Assembly (NCBI GenBank): GCA_018649725.1
Contig: JABIHH010000031.1
Span: forward strand, 1 to 64,000
Origin: Rhodospirillaceae bacterium
GTDB lineage: Bacteria; Pseudomonadota; Alphaproteobacteria; Rhodospirillales; UBA2165
Length of the DNA stretch: 64,000 nt
Reading direction: 5' to 3'
Shown: positions 37,003 to 46,109 of the stretch, in pieces
How positions within the stretch are numbered: the stretch's first letter is position 1
How the letters are laid out: each line of letters opens with the position of its first letter
The notes under the pieces: generated by a model
The model's database searches: none
What the model was told of the DNA's origin: nothing
The model's input: only the letters and a program-made list of their open reading frames with translations
Program-made: the position numbers and the translations under genes

Positions 37003-38181
37003 TTACTTAGAAGATCGCAATGAGAGCGCAAATAAAGAAAACAGAGCCATCAGACAAGAAAGGATGGCGGCTGTCATATATAGACCGCCATAGGTTCCGA
37101 CGATGAGAAATAGTCCCGCCATAACCGGCGAGATGGTTTGCGCCATCCGTAAGCCAAAATTCAAAGCTGAGACAAAAGTCGTCCGCAAATCATCCGGTGC
37201 GTGTTCAAGAAGAATGACTTGGAGGGAGGGTCTCAAAACACCGAAGGCGCCACCGTAACACATGGCGGTAAAAATGATCATCCACTGATTGGTGGCGAAG
37301 GGGACAGCTGCCATACCGAGGGCCATTGCCATGAAGGATGCAAATATCAGGCTGCGATAAGAAAAATGCCGCGTCAGGCGAAAGAGTTGTGAAGCGGTTA
37401 GCACGCCCATGGTCGAGCGCGACGCCAGGATAACGCCGATCAGGAGGGCGGGGGAGCTAAAACTATCGTTTAGAAACAACGGCATATAGGTAATAAAAGC
37501 GCCAAATCCGATGAAGATGAACCCCGCCGTCATGAAGACCAGCTCAATGACAATGCGATTGTTTAGTTGCGAAAAGGCATGGCCCAAGAACCCCCGGGTA
37601 CCCGGATTTTCTGCCGTGGTTTCATGCTTCACAACTTCCATCGCAAAGATCATGTAGATGCCGACCGGTATTGCCATTAACGACACCATGAAGGGGTAAA
37701 ACCAGGCAAAGCCAGCTAGGGCACCGCCTAGCATCGGTAAAATTCCGCTGCCGATATTCTGTGTCGCGCCGATATGCCCCATGACTTTAACCCGGTCAGT
37801 CCCTCTGAACAGATCGCCGACCATGGCAACATTGATGGTCGAGAGCGCGCTGGCACCGATGCCTTGCACAAAGCGTAAGGCAAACAAAGTTTCTTGATTG
37901 GTGGCGAGCGAACAGGCGCCACCGGCGAGCGCAAATAGTAATAAGGAAGGAAAGAGAACCCGGCGCTTGCCATAGCGATCAGAGATCAATCCGGCCAAGG
38001 GCATAAAAAGCAGGCCCGGCAGCGAGTAAGCTGCCATGACCCAGCCAATATTTTGAATTGAAATATCCAATGCTTCGCGGGCTGCCGGAAGGGCTGGCGA
38101 AATGATGGGGAACCCCAACAAGGACGTAAATGTCAGGGAAATAATCATAAAAATATTTTTATTAAAACGGAACTGAGCCAT
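37003..38181 (-). CDS. MFS transporter
   Basis: A 392-residue major facilitator with about 12 membrane helices. The loop 2-3 motif reads GLISDRYGKRRVLF, the standard MFS motif A (GxxxDRxGRR). N-terminal helix features (SPALPAAREALDISIQNIGWVM, in part) are like those of drug:H+ antiporters of the DHA1 group. No regulator or enzyme is adjacent, so the substrate is unknown. Confidence 0.9.
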   Translation of the reverse strand: MAQFRFNKNIFMIISLTFTSLLGFPIISPALPAAREALDISIQNIGWVMAAYSLPGLLFMPLAGLISDRYGKRRVLFPSLLLFALAGGACSLATNQETLFALRFVQGIGASALSTINVAMVGDLFRGTDRVKVMGHIGATQNIGSGILPMLGGALAGFAWFYPFMVSLMAIPVGIYMIFAMEVVKHETTAENPGTRGFLGHAFSQLNNRIVIELVFMTAGFIFIGFGAFITYMPLFLNDSFSSPALLIGVILASRSTMGVLTASQLFRLTRHFSYRSLIFASFMAMALGMAAVPFATNQWMIIFTAMCYGGAFGVLRPSLQVILLEHAPDDLRTTFVSALNFGLRMAQTISPVMAGLFLIVGTYGGLYMTAAILSCLMALFSLFALSLRSSK

Positions 38182-38342
38182 GCAAGATCAATATAGCTTC
38201 CCGCCGTTTGGTCAATCCAATTCGTGCCTCAATCTCTGCTCTGGATAAAATCCAAAATGCGGCATAACTTGTTGGACAGGCCCAATGGTTCTCCTATATA
38301 AACTGTTCGGCCGACAAACAGTCTTACCGGAAGGAAATAGCG

Positions 38343-39311
38343 ATGTCCCAGATCAAGCTCAAAGTAGCGGATATCCAGGAACTCACACCAAACATTAAAA
38401 TGTTTGAATTGAAATCAGCCGATGGTGGTCATTTGCCATCTTGGGAAGCTGGCTCGCATATCGATTTTCAGATCGATGAACATTTGCGCCGCTCCTATTC
38501 TTTGGCGAATAAACCGGGCGACACGGAGCGCTATGTTACCGCGATCTTACGCGAAGAAAATGGCGGCGGCGGTTCTAAATATATGCATGACCAGGTTTCC
38601 ATTGGTGACGAGCTGATCATTGCCGAGCCGCCGACCAATCATTTTCCGCTCGATGAGAAAGCCAACAGCCACGTCCTGATTGGCGGCGGCATTGGCATCA
38701 CGCCGTTGCTTTCAATGGGCTATCGCTTAAAAGATATGGGCGCTAATTTCCATCTGCATTATTGCACCAAATCAGCCGAAGAAACGGCTTTCTATGACGA
38801 AGTTAAAGACGTCTTTGGCGACAATGTGACGTTTCACCATGATGGCGGCGATCCGGCAAATGGCATCAAGCTTGATGATGTTCTGGGCGCGCAAGAAGAT
38901 GGCCAGCATTTGTATCTCTGCGGCCCGGGCGGCCTGATCAACGCGGCCCGTGAGGCAGCATCTCATTGGCGCGATAGTTCTGTCCATTTCGAGCTGTTTG
39001 CAAGTGCTAAGGCAGATGATGACAAAGCCGATAGCACCGATGGCGACCAGCCGTTCGAGGTTGAGCTTAAAGAAACCGGTATCACTTTCACCGTGCCGGT
39101 CGACAAATCCATTATCGAGCTCATGTGGGAACACAATGTCGATGTAATGTATGCCTGCGAAGATGGCTGGTGCGGCAATTGTAAAGTCGGGCTGATATCC
39201 GGCAAAGCTGATCACCGCGATGAATTCCTCGATGACGGTGACCGTGAAAACTTCATTCAGGTCTGTGTCTCCCGCGCCATGCCGGGCGAAAAACTCGTCC
39301 TCGATATCTAG
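38343..39311 (+). CDS. Ferredoxin-type oxidoreductase, VanB-like (PDR family)
   Basis: A 322-residue reductase with FAD/FMN-binding and NAD-binding domains (RRSYSLANKPGD and GGGIGITPLLSM) and a C-terminal plant-type [2Fe-2S] domain with ligands in CEDGWCGNC and the later C in QVCVSRA. Such proteins (VanB, phthalate dioxygenase reductase) pass electrons from NADH to Rieske oxygenases, and this could serve the oxygenase at 8026-9063. GGAAGGAAATAGCG gives a good ribosome binding site. It is a single gene facing away from the MFS gene. Confidence 0.93.
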   Translation: MSQIKLKVADIQELTPNIKMFELKSADGGHLPSWEAGSHIDFQIDEHLRRSYSLANKPGDTERYVTAILREENGGGGSKYMHDQVSIGDELIIAEPPTNHFPLDEKANSHVLIGGGIGITPLLSMGYRLKDMGANFHLHYCTKSAEETAFYDEVKDVFGDNVTFHHDGGDPANGIKLDDVLGAQEDGQHLYLCGPGGLINAAREAASHWRDSSVHFELFASAKADDDKADSTDGDQPFEVELKETGITFTVPVDKSIIELMWEHNVDVMYACEDGWCGNCKVGLISGKADHRDEFLDDGDRENFIQVCVSRAMPGEKLVLDI

Positions 39312-39315
39312 ATTC

Positions 39316-39332
39316 GGCTGATTTTTTCAGCC
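39316..39332 (+). terminator. Possible terminator after VanB-like gene
   Basis: GGCTGA-TTTTT-TCAGCC forms a 6-bp stem four bases after the stop, followed by T-rich sequence. A second hairpin, TTTTTCACT-TCAG-AGTGAAAAA, lies at 39344-39365. Either could end the transcript; neither is a textbook case. Confidence 0.4.
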
Positions 39333-39497
39333 AATTGCGTTTATTTTTCACTTCAGAGTGAAAAACCCCCTCTGGGTGCCGCATAAACACACCATTAACA
39401 TAGTAATATTGGGTCGTGCTCATTTTAGGCGTGAATAAACGCCTAAAGTCGGGTACATACAACATAGCGAAGACAACAAAAAATCTAGGGGGCTCCT

Positions 39498-39989
39498 ATG
39501 GCAGGTAGCGTGAACAAAGTCACATTAATAGGTAATCTGGGCCGCGATCCGGAAGTACGTTTTTCACAAAATGGCGATAAAATAGCGAATATTTCCATCG
39601 CGACTTCCGAGACATGGAATGACAAAGCGACGGGCGAAAAACGCGAAAAAACCGAGTGGCACCGAGTTGTCATTTTCAATAAATTCCTGGCCGATATTAC
39701 TGAAAAATATCTTAAAAAAGGCTCCAAGGTTTATGTTGAGGGCGCGTTGCAAACCCGCAAATGGACCGATAATTCGGGCGTCGAGAAATACACCACAGAA
39801 GTTGTCCTCGGTAACTACAAGGGCGAGCTGACCATGTTGGATGGTGCCGGCGGCGGTGGCGGTGGCGGAGATTACGGCGGCGGCTCTGGCGGCGGATCAG
39901 GTGGTGGTGGCGGTGCTCAAGAACCAGATTACGGTCCCGGACCTTCCGGCGGCCCGGGTGATGATCTCGACGATGAGATCCCTTTCTAG
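39498..39989 (+). CDS. ssb: Single-stranded DNA-binding protein
   Basis: Binds single-stranded DNA in replication and repair. The 163-residue product has the OB fold (about 1-110, starting [20 protein letters not shown]), a Gly-rich flexible linker (about 115-145) and the acidic tip DDLDDEIPF that binds partner proteins. A ribosome binding site GGGGG is 5-9 bases before the ATG. Downstream, a hydrolase gene starts 17 bases after the stop and is probably read through. Confidence 0.97.
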   Translation: MAGSVNKVTLIGNLGRDPEVRFSQNGDKIANISIATSETWNDKATGEKREKTEWHRVVIFNKFLADITEKYLKKGSKVYVEGALQTRKWTDNSGVEKYTTEVVLGNYKGELTMLDGAGGGGGGGDYGGGSGGGSGGGGGAQEPDYGPGPSGGPGDDLDDEIPF

Positions 39990-40006
39990 CAACGGATAAT
40001 GGTTTA

Positions 40007-40786
40007 ATGACGCTCGCCTTTACAGACACTGGAAATGGTGACGGTAACGGCGAGACTCTAGTCATTTTGCATGGACTGTTCGGCTCTGGGCGCAATTGGG
40101 CGTCGATTGCCCGGGCATTGTCAGATACCTATCGCGTCCTAACCGTAGATCTGCCCAATCATGGGGCGTCAAGCTGGACCGAAACCATAACCTATGAAGG
40201 CCTCGCACAGGCGACGGCTAATTTTCTGACCGAGCAGGGATTGCAAGGCGCGGCTCTATTGGGCCATTCGATGGGCGGCAAGACAGCAATGACGATGGCT
40301 CTTAAGCGGCCTGAATTGATCTCCAGTCTGATTGTTGCCGATATTGCCCCCGTGCCTTACGACCACGATAATCTCGCCGTCATTTCAGCGCTCGATGCCG
40401 TTGATCTTACCACCGTTAAAGTCCGCGATGATGCCGAAGCGCAATTGGCTGAACATATCAGCGACCGCATGATGCGCGCTTTTCTATTGCAAAATCTTGT
40501 CCGAGACGGGGATCATTATGAATGGCGGATCAATCTCGCCGGCCTAAAAGCCGGTCTGCCCAATTTGCATGGTTTTCCCGTTATTCCGGAAGAGGTTCGC
40601 TTCGAAAAGCCCGCAATCTTTATTGCCGGCGCGGAATCTGATTATGTTGAACCCGATCATCACGAAGAGATCGATCGTTTGTTCCCAAATTCATCTGTCG
40701 TTGATCTGACAAATGCCGGGCACTGGCTTCACGCCGATAACCCGGAAGCCTTTGTTCAGACGGTCAGAGGATTTTTAGCTCCGTAA
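40007..40786 (+). CDS. Alpha/beta hydrolase (YbfF/ABHD11-like esterase)
   Basis: A 259-residue serine hydrolase with the oxyanion motif HGLFGSGRNW, nucleophile elbow GHSMGGKTAM and the catalytic His in GHWLHADNPEAF near the C-terminus. The general pattern matches the YbfF/ABHD11 esterase group. It starts 17 bases after ssb, which has an incidental rather than functional link. Its natural substrate is unknown. Confidence 0.92.
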   Translation: MTLAFTDTGNGDGNGETLVILHGLFGSGRNWASIARALSDTYRVLTVDLPNHGASSWTETITYEGLAQATANFLTEQGLQGAALLGHSMGGKTAMTMALKRPELISSLIVADIAPVPYDHDNLAVISALDAVDLTTVKVRDDAEAQLAEHISDRMMRAFLLQNLVRDGDHYEWRINLAGLKAGLPNLHGFPVIPEEVRFEKPAIFIAGAESDYVEPDHHEEIDRLFPNSSVVDLTNAGHWLHADNPEAFVQTVRGFLAP

Positions 40787-42016
40787 CTACTCAGCTGCCG
40801 CAGTCTCAGAGGCTTGTTCTTTCCGGCGGATCGAGCGTAACCACAGGGCCGAGAGCAGGATCGTCAGGATCACCGGCAGCATGGAATAGCTGATCCATAG
40901 CCAGCCAAAGAAGTGATAAATCGTCCCGGCGGCGAGTGACGAGAAGGCGAGGCCGGTGAATAGAATAAAATCATTGGTGCCTTGAACTTTGGCGCGCTCA
41001 GCCGGGGTATGCACTTCGGTGACCAGGAGCGTGCCGCCGGTAAAGGTGAAGTTCCAGCCAATACCGAGCAGCACCAAGGCGGCTAGGAAATGGACAAAGG
41101 TCTGACCACTTAGGGTGACGATTACGGCGGATAGTAAGATGGCGGCACCCGTCGCGATAATCCGTACCACGCCAAATTTTGTGATCAGATGGCCGGTGAA
41201 CAGCCCCGGTAAGAACATGCCGACAACATGCCATTGGATCACCAATTTAATATTGTCATGAGAAAAGATGACGGTTTTAATCGATTCCATGGTCACCGGT
41301 GTGACCACCATCAGGAAATTCATCACCACATAGCCGAACAAGGCCGCAATCAGGGCGACCATGAATGTCGGTACTTTGATAATCTCCGACATCGGTCGGC
41401 CACCTTCGGCCACTTCCTCATCAGTTAAATTTGGAATGTTTACATATAAAACAATGACGCTTGAGAGCGCGCAAAATATTGCCAGTACCCAGAACGTGCC
41501 TTGGAACGGCACAGAACTGGACCAATTTTTGGATAGCAGGGCCGTTTCAGGACCAACAAAGGCACCGACAACGCTCATCGCAATTACAATGGAGACATTC
41601 TTCGCTCTGATATGAGTAGGGGCAACATCGGCAACGGCGAAGCGGTATTGCTGCGCCGCACCGCCATAAAAGCCAAACAGAAAAATGCCGATATTAAACA
41701 ATACAAAATCATCTAAACCGACGGCATAGGCCGCGACCAGGCTGCCGATCGTGCCGACCAGAGCGCCAAAGGAAAAACTCCATTTTCGGCCCCAAACGCG
41801 GGATAAATAAGCCGTTGGCAGCGTTCCAGCCGAGGTTCCCACCAGCATCGCCGTAATTGGGGCCGTGACCAGGGTGAGATTGTCTCCAAGCATTGAAATA
41901 GCAACCAGCGACGCCGTGAAAAATGTGAGCGTCCGTCCGCTGTTGAATAAGCCTTGGCAGATCGCCAATACCACGACGTTCTTGGTATTGTGCGTCGAAT
42001 TATGCGTGTCATTCAT
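40787..42016 (-). CDS. MFS transporter, paralogue 1
   Basis: A 409-residue major facilitator with about 12 helices. It is a close paralogue of the next gene: both have TEVHTP(A/S)E-A-VQG-NDFI-FTGLA near helix 10 and YHFFGW in helix 11. The N-terminus (NVVVLAICQGLFNSGRTLTF) matches a group of proteobacterial MFS proteins of unknown substrate. Its end abuts the stop of the convergent esterase gene. Confidence 0.9.
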   Translation of the reverse strand: MNDTHNSTHNTKNVVVLAICQGLFNSGRTLTFFTASLVAISMLGDNLTLVTAPITAMLVGTSAGTLPTAYLSRVWGRKWSFSFGALVGTIGSLVAAYAVGLDDFVLFNIGIFLFGFYGGAAQQYRFAVADVAPTHIRAKNVSIVIAMSVVGAFVGPETALLSKNWSSSVPFQGTFWVLAIFCALSSVIVLYVNIPNLTDEEVAEGGRPMSEIIKVPTFMVALIAALFGYVVMNFLMVVTPVTMESIKTVIFSHDNIKLVIQWHVVGMFLPGLFTGHLITKFGVVRIIATGAAILLSAVIVTLSGQTFVHFLAALVLLGIGWNFTFTGGTLLVTEVHTPAERAKVQGTNDFILFTGLAFSSLAAGTIYHFFGWLWISYSMLPVILTILLSALWLRSIRRKEQASETAAAE

Positions 42017-42084
42017 AAGCGTGCTTTACGTTAAGTGAAAACCTCTTGCAAGCATTCACCATAATATTTGTGTAATTCACCGGT

Positions 42085-43287
42085 TCAGGCTGCGCTTTGT
42101 TGTTGGCGGCGAACTGAGCGCAGCCAAAGCGCGGATAACGTAATCCCCAATATAAAGGGCAAGGCCATAATGTTGAGCCACATCCAGCCGAAGAAATGAT
42201 AAATGATGCCGGAAGACAATGACGTAATGGCGAGGCCGGTAAAAATAATAAAATCGTTGAAGCCCTGGACTCTGGCTTGCTCGGACGGGGTATGGACTTC
42301 GGTCACCAGGATCGTGCCGCCGGTAAAGGCAAAATTCCAGCCAATGCCGATCAGGGTGAGCGATACCAAAAAGTGAATATAGTCCGTGCCGCCGAGTGAG
42401 ATCAGGATTGCGAGCAGAAAAAACACGCAGCCAACCAAGACGATACTAACCACGCCATAGCGCTTCATCAGAAAGCCGGTGAAAAAGCCCGGCGCGAACA
42501 TACCGACGATGTGCCATTGAATAACGTCGGCAATTTCAACATCATCAAAAGAGATAACCCGCATGGTGATCGGCGTTGCCGTCATCAACAAATTCATCAC
42601 CGCAAAACCCAGCATGGCGGTGACAAAGGCGACGATGAATTTCGGTAGTCTGACAATCTCACTGAGCGGGCGGCCTGGATCATCACTTTCAACGGGCTTG
42701 GGAATGTTTATACCCAGCACAATAATGGCTGCTGCAATGCAGAATATGGCCAAGACCCAAAAGGCACCTTCGTAGCCGACCATGCCCGGCATTGATTTTG
42801 TCCACAACACACTGGCGGGGCCGACAAAAGCGCCGACCACGCCCATCGCGATAACGAGGGAAATTGACCGCTCTTTAAAATGTGCAGGTGAGGCGTCAGC
42901 GGCGGCAAAGCGGTATTGCTGACCCACGCCGGCATAAAGCCCAAAACACAGCACGCCAACATTAAACAAGGCAAAACTATCGATGGTGATGGCATAAGCG
43001 CAGAGCGCGCTGCCGAAAGTGCCAAGTAGAGCGCTATAGAAGAACCCGGCCTTCCGTCCCCAGGCCTGCATGAGATAGGCCCCCGGTAGAGTACCTGCCG
43101 CAATGCCGCCCAACATCATGGTAACCGGGGCAGTAACAAAAGTCAGATCGTCACCCAGCATGGAAATCGAGACCAAGGAGGCAGCAATAAAGGTCAGCGC
43201 GAGCCCGCTGTTAAACAGCGCCTGGCAAATCGCCAGAATGACAACACTTTTAAGGCTGTGAGGAGAGTCTTGGGACTGATCAATCAT
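42085..43287 (-). CDS. MFS transporter, paralogue 2
   Basis: A 400-residue paralogue of the gene just downstream, 68 bases away on the same strand. It has about 12 helices, with SVVILAICQALFNSGLALTF at the start and the phrase TEVHTPSEQARVQGFNDF. The pair is a tandem duplication. Co-transcription is likely but the spacing is wide enough to hold a separate ribosome binding site for each. Confidence 0.9.
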   Translation of the reverse strand: MIDQSQDSPHSLKSVVILAICQALFNSGLALTFIAASLVSISMLGDDLTFVTAPVTMMLGGIAAGTLPGAYLMQAWGRKAGFFYSALLGTFGSALCAYAITIDSFALFNVGVLCFGLYAGVGQQYRFAAADASPAHFKERSISLVIAMGVVGAFVGPASVLWTKSMPGMVGYEGAFWVLAIFCIAAAIIVLGINIPKPVESDDPGRPLSEIVRLPKFIVAFVTAMLGFAVMNLLMTATPITMRVISFDDVEIADVIQWHIVGMFAPGFFTGFLMKRYGVVSIVLVGCVFFLLAILISLGGTDYIHFLVSLTLIGIGWNFAFTGGTILVTEVHTPSEQARVQGFNDFIIFTGLAITSLSSGIIYHFFGWMWLNIMALPFILGITLSALWLRSVRRQQQSAA

Positions 43288-43350
43288 CTGCGAGATTTAC
43301 GGGAGTGGCCGAAGTTAAGCAAGCACCCGAAGGATTAAAACCGCAAACTA

Positions 43351-43764
43351 CTACTCGTCCTCAATGTCCTTGATATTACGCAGAACCATGTCGCGGAGGG
43401 TCACAATACCGAGAGGATTGCGGTCATGATCGATAACCAGGGCTCGGCTCAATTTAAAGTTCGCGAGCATTCTAATGGCGTAAACAATATTCATTTCTAC
43501 TGGTACTGTCAGAACCGGCTTTGACATAATTTCATAGACGTTGACCCGCTTTGGTGACAGGTTTTGAGCGAGAACTCTGCTGGCAATATCAGAAACCACG
43601 ACCAGGCCGAACTCATCACTGTCATCTCGTCGATTGACCAAAACCGAGCTCTTTTTATGCTCACGCATTAACACAGTCGCATCATGAACGGTGGCCGTGG
43701 CATCGATAGAAATGATGCTGGTGGTCATGACATCGGACACAATAGTATGGGATCGCTCGCTCAT
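43351..43764 (-). CDS. CBS-pair protein
   Basis: A 137-residue protein made of two CBS motifs (about 5-65 and 75-135: VSDVMTTSIISIDATATVHDA in part; VYEIMSKPVLTVPVEMNIVYA in part). CBS pairs sense adenine nucleotides. Its start overlaps the end of the preceding PII-like gene by four bases, so it is the last of a four-gene, translationally coupled operon and probably regulates the membrane proteins encoded in it. Confidence 0.9.
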   Translation of the reverse strand: MSERSHTIVSDVMTTSIISIDATATVHDATVLMREHKKSSVLVNRRDDSDEFGLVVVSDIASRVLAQNLSPKRVNVYEIMSKPVLTVPVEMNIVYAIRMLANFKLSRALVIDHDRNPLGIVTLRDMVLRNIKDIEDE

Positions 43765-44111
43765 AATGATTCCTCAATTTCTTGAATAAGTGTTTCTTCC
43801 TGGGTTTTTAGGCCAACCGCATCTTCGATTTCAATCTGAATGGCAATGCCCGTCCCGGGTTCTTCATCGAACCGCCCGGCAATCGAGATGGTTTCGAGAA
43901 TTTCCCGCGCTCTTGGTGCGGCGACCAGGAAAAGCAGGACATCACGTTGAGCGCTGAGGTCAAGACCAAGAAATGTCTTCTCTGGAACCAGTCCTTCTCC
44001 ACGAACACTGGTAATGACGGTTGCCCCGGTGCAGCCTGCTTCGCGCGCGGCTTCAAGGACAGTTTCCGTTTTGTCATCGGCAACAAAGGCCATGATCATT
44101 TTAAGATTCAT
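43761..44111 (-). CDS. PII-like signalling protein
   Basis: A 116-residue protein with the PII fold (LKMIMAFVADDKTETVLEAAREAGCTGATVI in part; TGIAIQIEIEDAVGL near the C-terminus). The T-loop region is short and lacks the uridylylated Tyr of GlnB/GlnK, so it is a PII-like sensor of nucleotides rather than a nitrogen regulator. It overlaps both neighbours by four bases, between a DUF1538 membrane gene and the CBS gene, and is likely a regulatory subunit of that membrane protein. Confidence 0.85.
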   Translation of the reverse strand: MNLKMIMAFVADDKTETVLEAAREAGCTGATVITSVRGEGLVPEKTFLGLDLSAQRDVLLFLVAAPRAREILETISIAGRFDEEPGTGIAIQIEIEDAVGLKTQEETLIQEIEESL

Positions 44112-44896
44112 GTTTTTATCTCCTCATTAGTCTTTTTGTCCCGACCTCGCAGCCATGAGATTAACATGTCATATCCCAAAACTGAAATGATTGGAAACAC
44201 ACTGGCGAAAGCAATTAATCCAAATCCATCAAGCAATGGACTGCGTCCGGGAATCGCAGCCGCTAAGCCTAAACCCAGGGCTGCAACAACCGGCACTGTC
44301 ACTGTTGAGGTGGTCACACCGCCCGAATCATAAGCGAGTGGAATGATGTATTTTGACGCAAAAAACGTTTGTATGATGACCACGGCATAGCCGGCCATAA
44401 TGTAATATTGTAGGGGCGTTCCCGAAACAATCCGGTAGGCGCCGACACTCACACCGATCGCGACTCCGATCGCGACGGCAATTCTAAGACCAACGGCACG
44501 CAAGGTGCCACCTGAAACTTCTTGAGCCTTCAACGATACCGCGATTAGAGACGGCTCAGCGACGGTCGTTGCGAAACCAATGGCGGCGGCAAAAACATAG
44601 ACCCACGCGTAGTCACCCCAGCGCACGGGACTGCCCTTAACAATGCCTAAAAATTCGGGGTCGGTCAGCATTTTCGCCATGGTGCGACCCAAGGGAAATA
44701 AGGCTTGCTCCAAGCCTACAAGAAACAAGCTGAGACCTAGCAATACATAAACAAAGCCAATCAAAACGCGCTTCAAATTTGCTGGTTTTCGCCGAATGAC
44801 GACAATCTGAAATAACGACAGGATTAATATAATCGGCAAGACATCTAAAATCGTGCCAATTGTTACCTGAAATAGGTTTGTAAAAAAGCCGATCAT
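44108..44896 (-). CDS. DUF1538 family membrane protein, copy B
   Basis: A 262-residue membrane protein with about seven hydrophobic stretches. It shares with its upstream neighbour the motifs (F/G)xTTxAEPxLIAV, YDSGGVTTSTVTVPVVAALGLGLAA (in part) and PLLDGFGLIAFAS. The two re-entrant-like Gly/Thr/Ser motifs suggest a transporter. It overlaps the PII-like gene and the other DUF1538 gene by four bases each. I know of no established function for DUF1538. Confidence 0.88.
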   Translation of the reverse strand: MIGFFTNLFQVTIGTILDVLPIILILSLFQIVVIRRKPANLKRVLIGFVYVLLGLSLFLVGLEQALFPLGRTMAKMLTDPEFLGIVKGSPVRWGDYAWVYVFAAAIGFATTVAEPSLIAVSLKAQEVSGGTLRAVGLRIAVAIGVAIGVSVGAYRIVSGTPLQYYIMAGYAVVIIQTFFASKYIIPLAYDSGGVTTSTVTVPVVAALGLGLAAAIPGRSPLLDGFGLIAFASVFPIISVLGYDMLISWLRGRDKKTNEEIKT

Positions 44897-45627
44897 ACGA
44901 TCATACCAAATATCAAAACAAAAATCATCGGCGTTAAGCTGGCAAAAGCGATCAAGCCAAATCCATCCAGGAGGGGATTCCTACCTTTGATCGTCGCGGC
45001 CAAGCCGACACCCAAGGCGGTTACCAAGGGCACTGTAATCGTTGAGGTCGTCACGCCGCCCGAGTCGTAGGCAATGCCGACAATTTCGGGTGGCGCGAAG
45101 TTTGTAATGATGATGACCAGTATGTAGCCACCAATAATAAAATATTGGATCGGCCAGCCGGCCAGAATTCGAAAGACGCCGAGTACCAAGGCGCAGCCAA
45201 CCGAAACGGCGACAGTTATTCGAAGGGCGGTAGCATAAGACTCTTTTGCCTCCGCTTGGTTAAGTATCGTACCCGCTTGACCAGCGATATCTGCAGCCTC
45301 GGCGGCAACCGCAATGAGGGCCGGCTCGGCAATTGTGGTGCCAAAGCCCAGCAAAAAAGAGAAACTCAAAAGGCCGAAAAGGCTGCCTTTGCGGGTCATC
45401 GCCGTCGCCATTGCCTCACCGATTGGGAATAGAGCCATCTCAAGCCCTTGGACGAATAGAGCCAGGCCGAGAACGACGCTAATCAATCCTATAACCATGC
45501 CACCGATGTTTGGAAAAGGTTGTTGGAGAACGACAATCTGAAAAAAAGCGATAACGACTATGATTGGCACTAGATCGCGAAAGGCATCAGTGACAAGTTT
45601 TAAAAAACCAAATATCGCTTTGTTCAT
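44893..45627 (-). CDS. DUF1538 family membrane protein, copy A
   Basis: The first gene of the operon, 244 residues with about seven membrane helices. Shared motifs with copy B are GFGTTIAEPALIAVAAEA, YDSGGVTTSTITVPLVTALG and PLLDGFGLIAFASLTP. In other bacteria one protein can hold both DUF1538 halves; here they are two genes, so a heterodimer is likely. A 482-base gene-free region lies upstream and should contain the operon promoter. Confidence 0.88.
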   Translation of the reverse strand: MNKAIFGFLKLVTDAFRDLVPIIVVIAFFQIVVLQQPFPNIGGMVIGLISVVLGLALFVQGLEMALFPIGEAMATAMTRKGSLFGLLSFSFLLGFGTTIAEPALIAVAAEAADIAGQAGTILNQAEAKESYATALRITVAVSVGCALVLGVFRILAGWPIQYFIIGGYILVIIITNFAPPEIVGIAYDSGGVTTSTITVPLVTALGVGLAATIKGRNPLLDGFGLIAFASLTPMIFVLIFGMIV

Positions 45628-46109
45628 TGCAGTTTTGCACTACCGTTTAATAGCAATTGATCGTCAGCCCAACCATGATCGTAGCAAGTCATTACATTAC
45701 TATAAATGGCTAATTGGTGAATTGATTTCACTCAAATCGGGAAGCGGAAAAGAAACACCGTGAATCCCCAAGGACACTAAGAACACCGAGAAAGATGGAT
45801 ACCCGGATCACGGGCGGGATGAGGGGGAAAACCGGGGTGATTTTTCGTGGGTGATTCGGGGAAAAATCGGTTTTTTTTAGATTTGTTGATAGCTTGTTCA
45901 AGGCATGGCTTGGTCTGGTTTTTCGGTGTTATTTTATTGTTTTATTACAATGGTTTATGGCTAAAAATTTAGCGGATAAATCAGCGATATTTAATGCCTG
46001 AATTGATTGTGAGAACGCCCTGAATTTGCTATAAATAAGGCTGTTAAGTCACCCGCAATTTTGGCCTGTTTTTGAGGTCAAAAGGCACTATTTTTGAACG
46101 GAATTTACT
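45628..46109. other. Intergenic region between the DUF1538 operon and gyrA
   Basis: This 482-base stretch has no credible gene. It contains a degenerate family A repeat (45795-45823), an inverted repeat GATTTTTC / GAAAAATC (45839-45868) followed by eight T, and AT-rich sequence ending in TATAAATAAGG (about 46031-46041) that may hold part of the gyrA promoter. It must contain divergent promoters for both flanking transcripts, but I cannot place them firmly. Confidence 0.5.
45795..45823. repeat. Degenerate family A repeat
   Basis: TGGATACCCGGATCACGGGCGGGATGA (read in two parts) retains the TGGAT flank, CCCGGATCA and the GGGATGA end but has lost the perfect dyad. It is in the gap before gyrA. 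Confidence 0.5.

Noticed and set aside
43761-44111. GlnB/GlnK nitrogen regulator
   Set aside because: The T-loop is short and the Tyr that is uridylylated is absent; the neighbourhood is not amtB or glnA.
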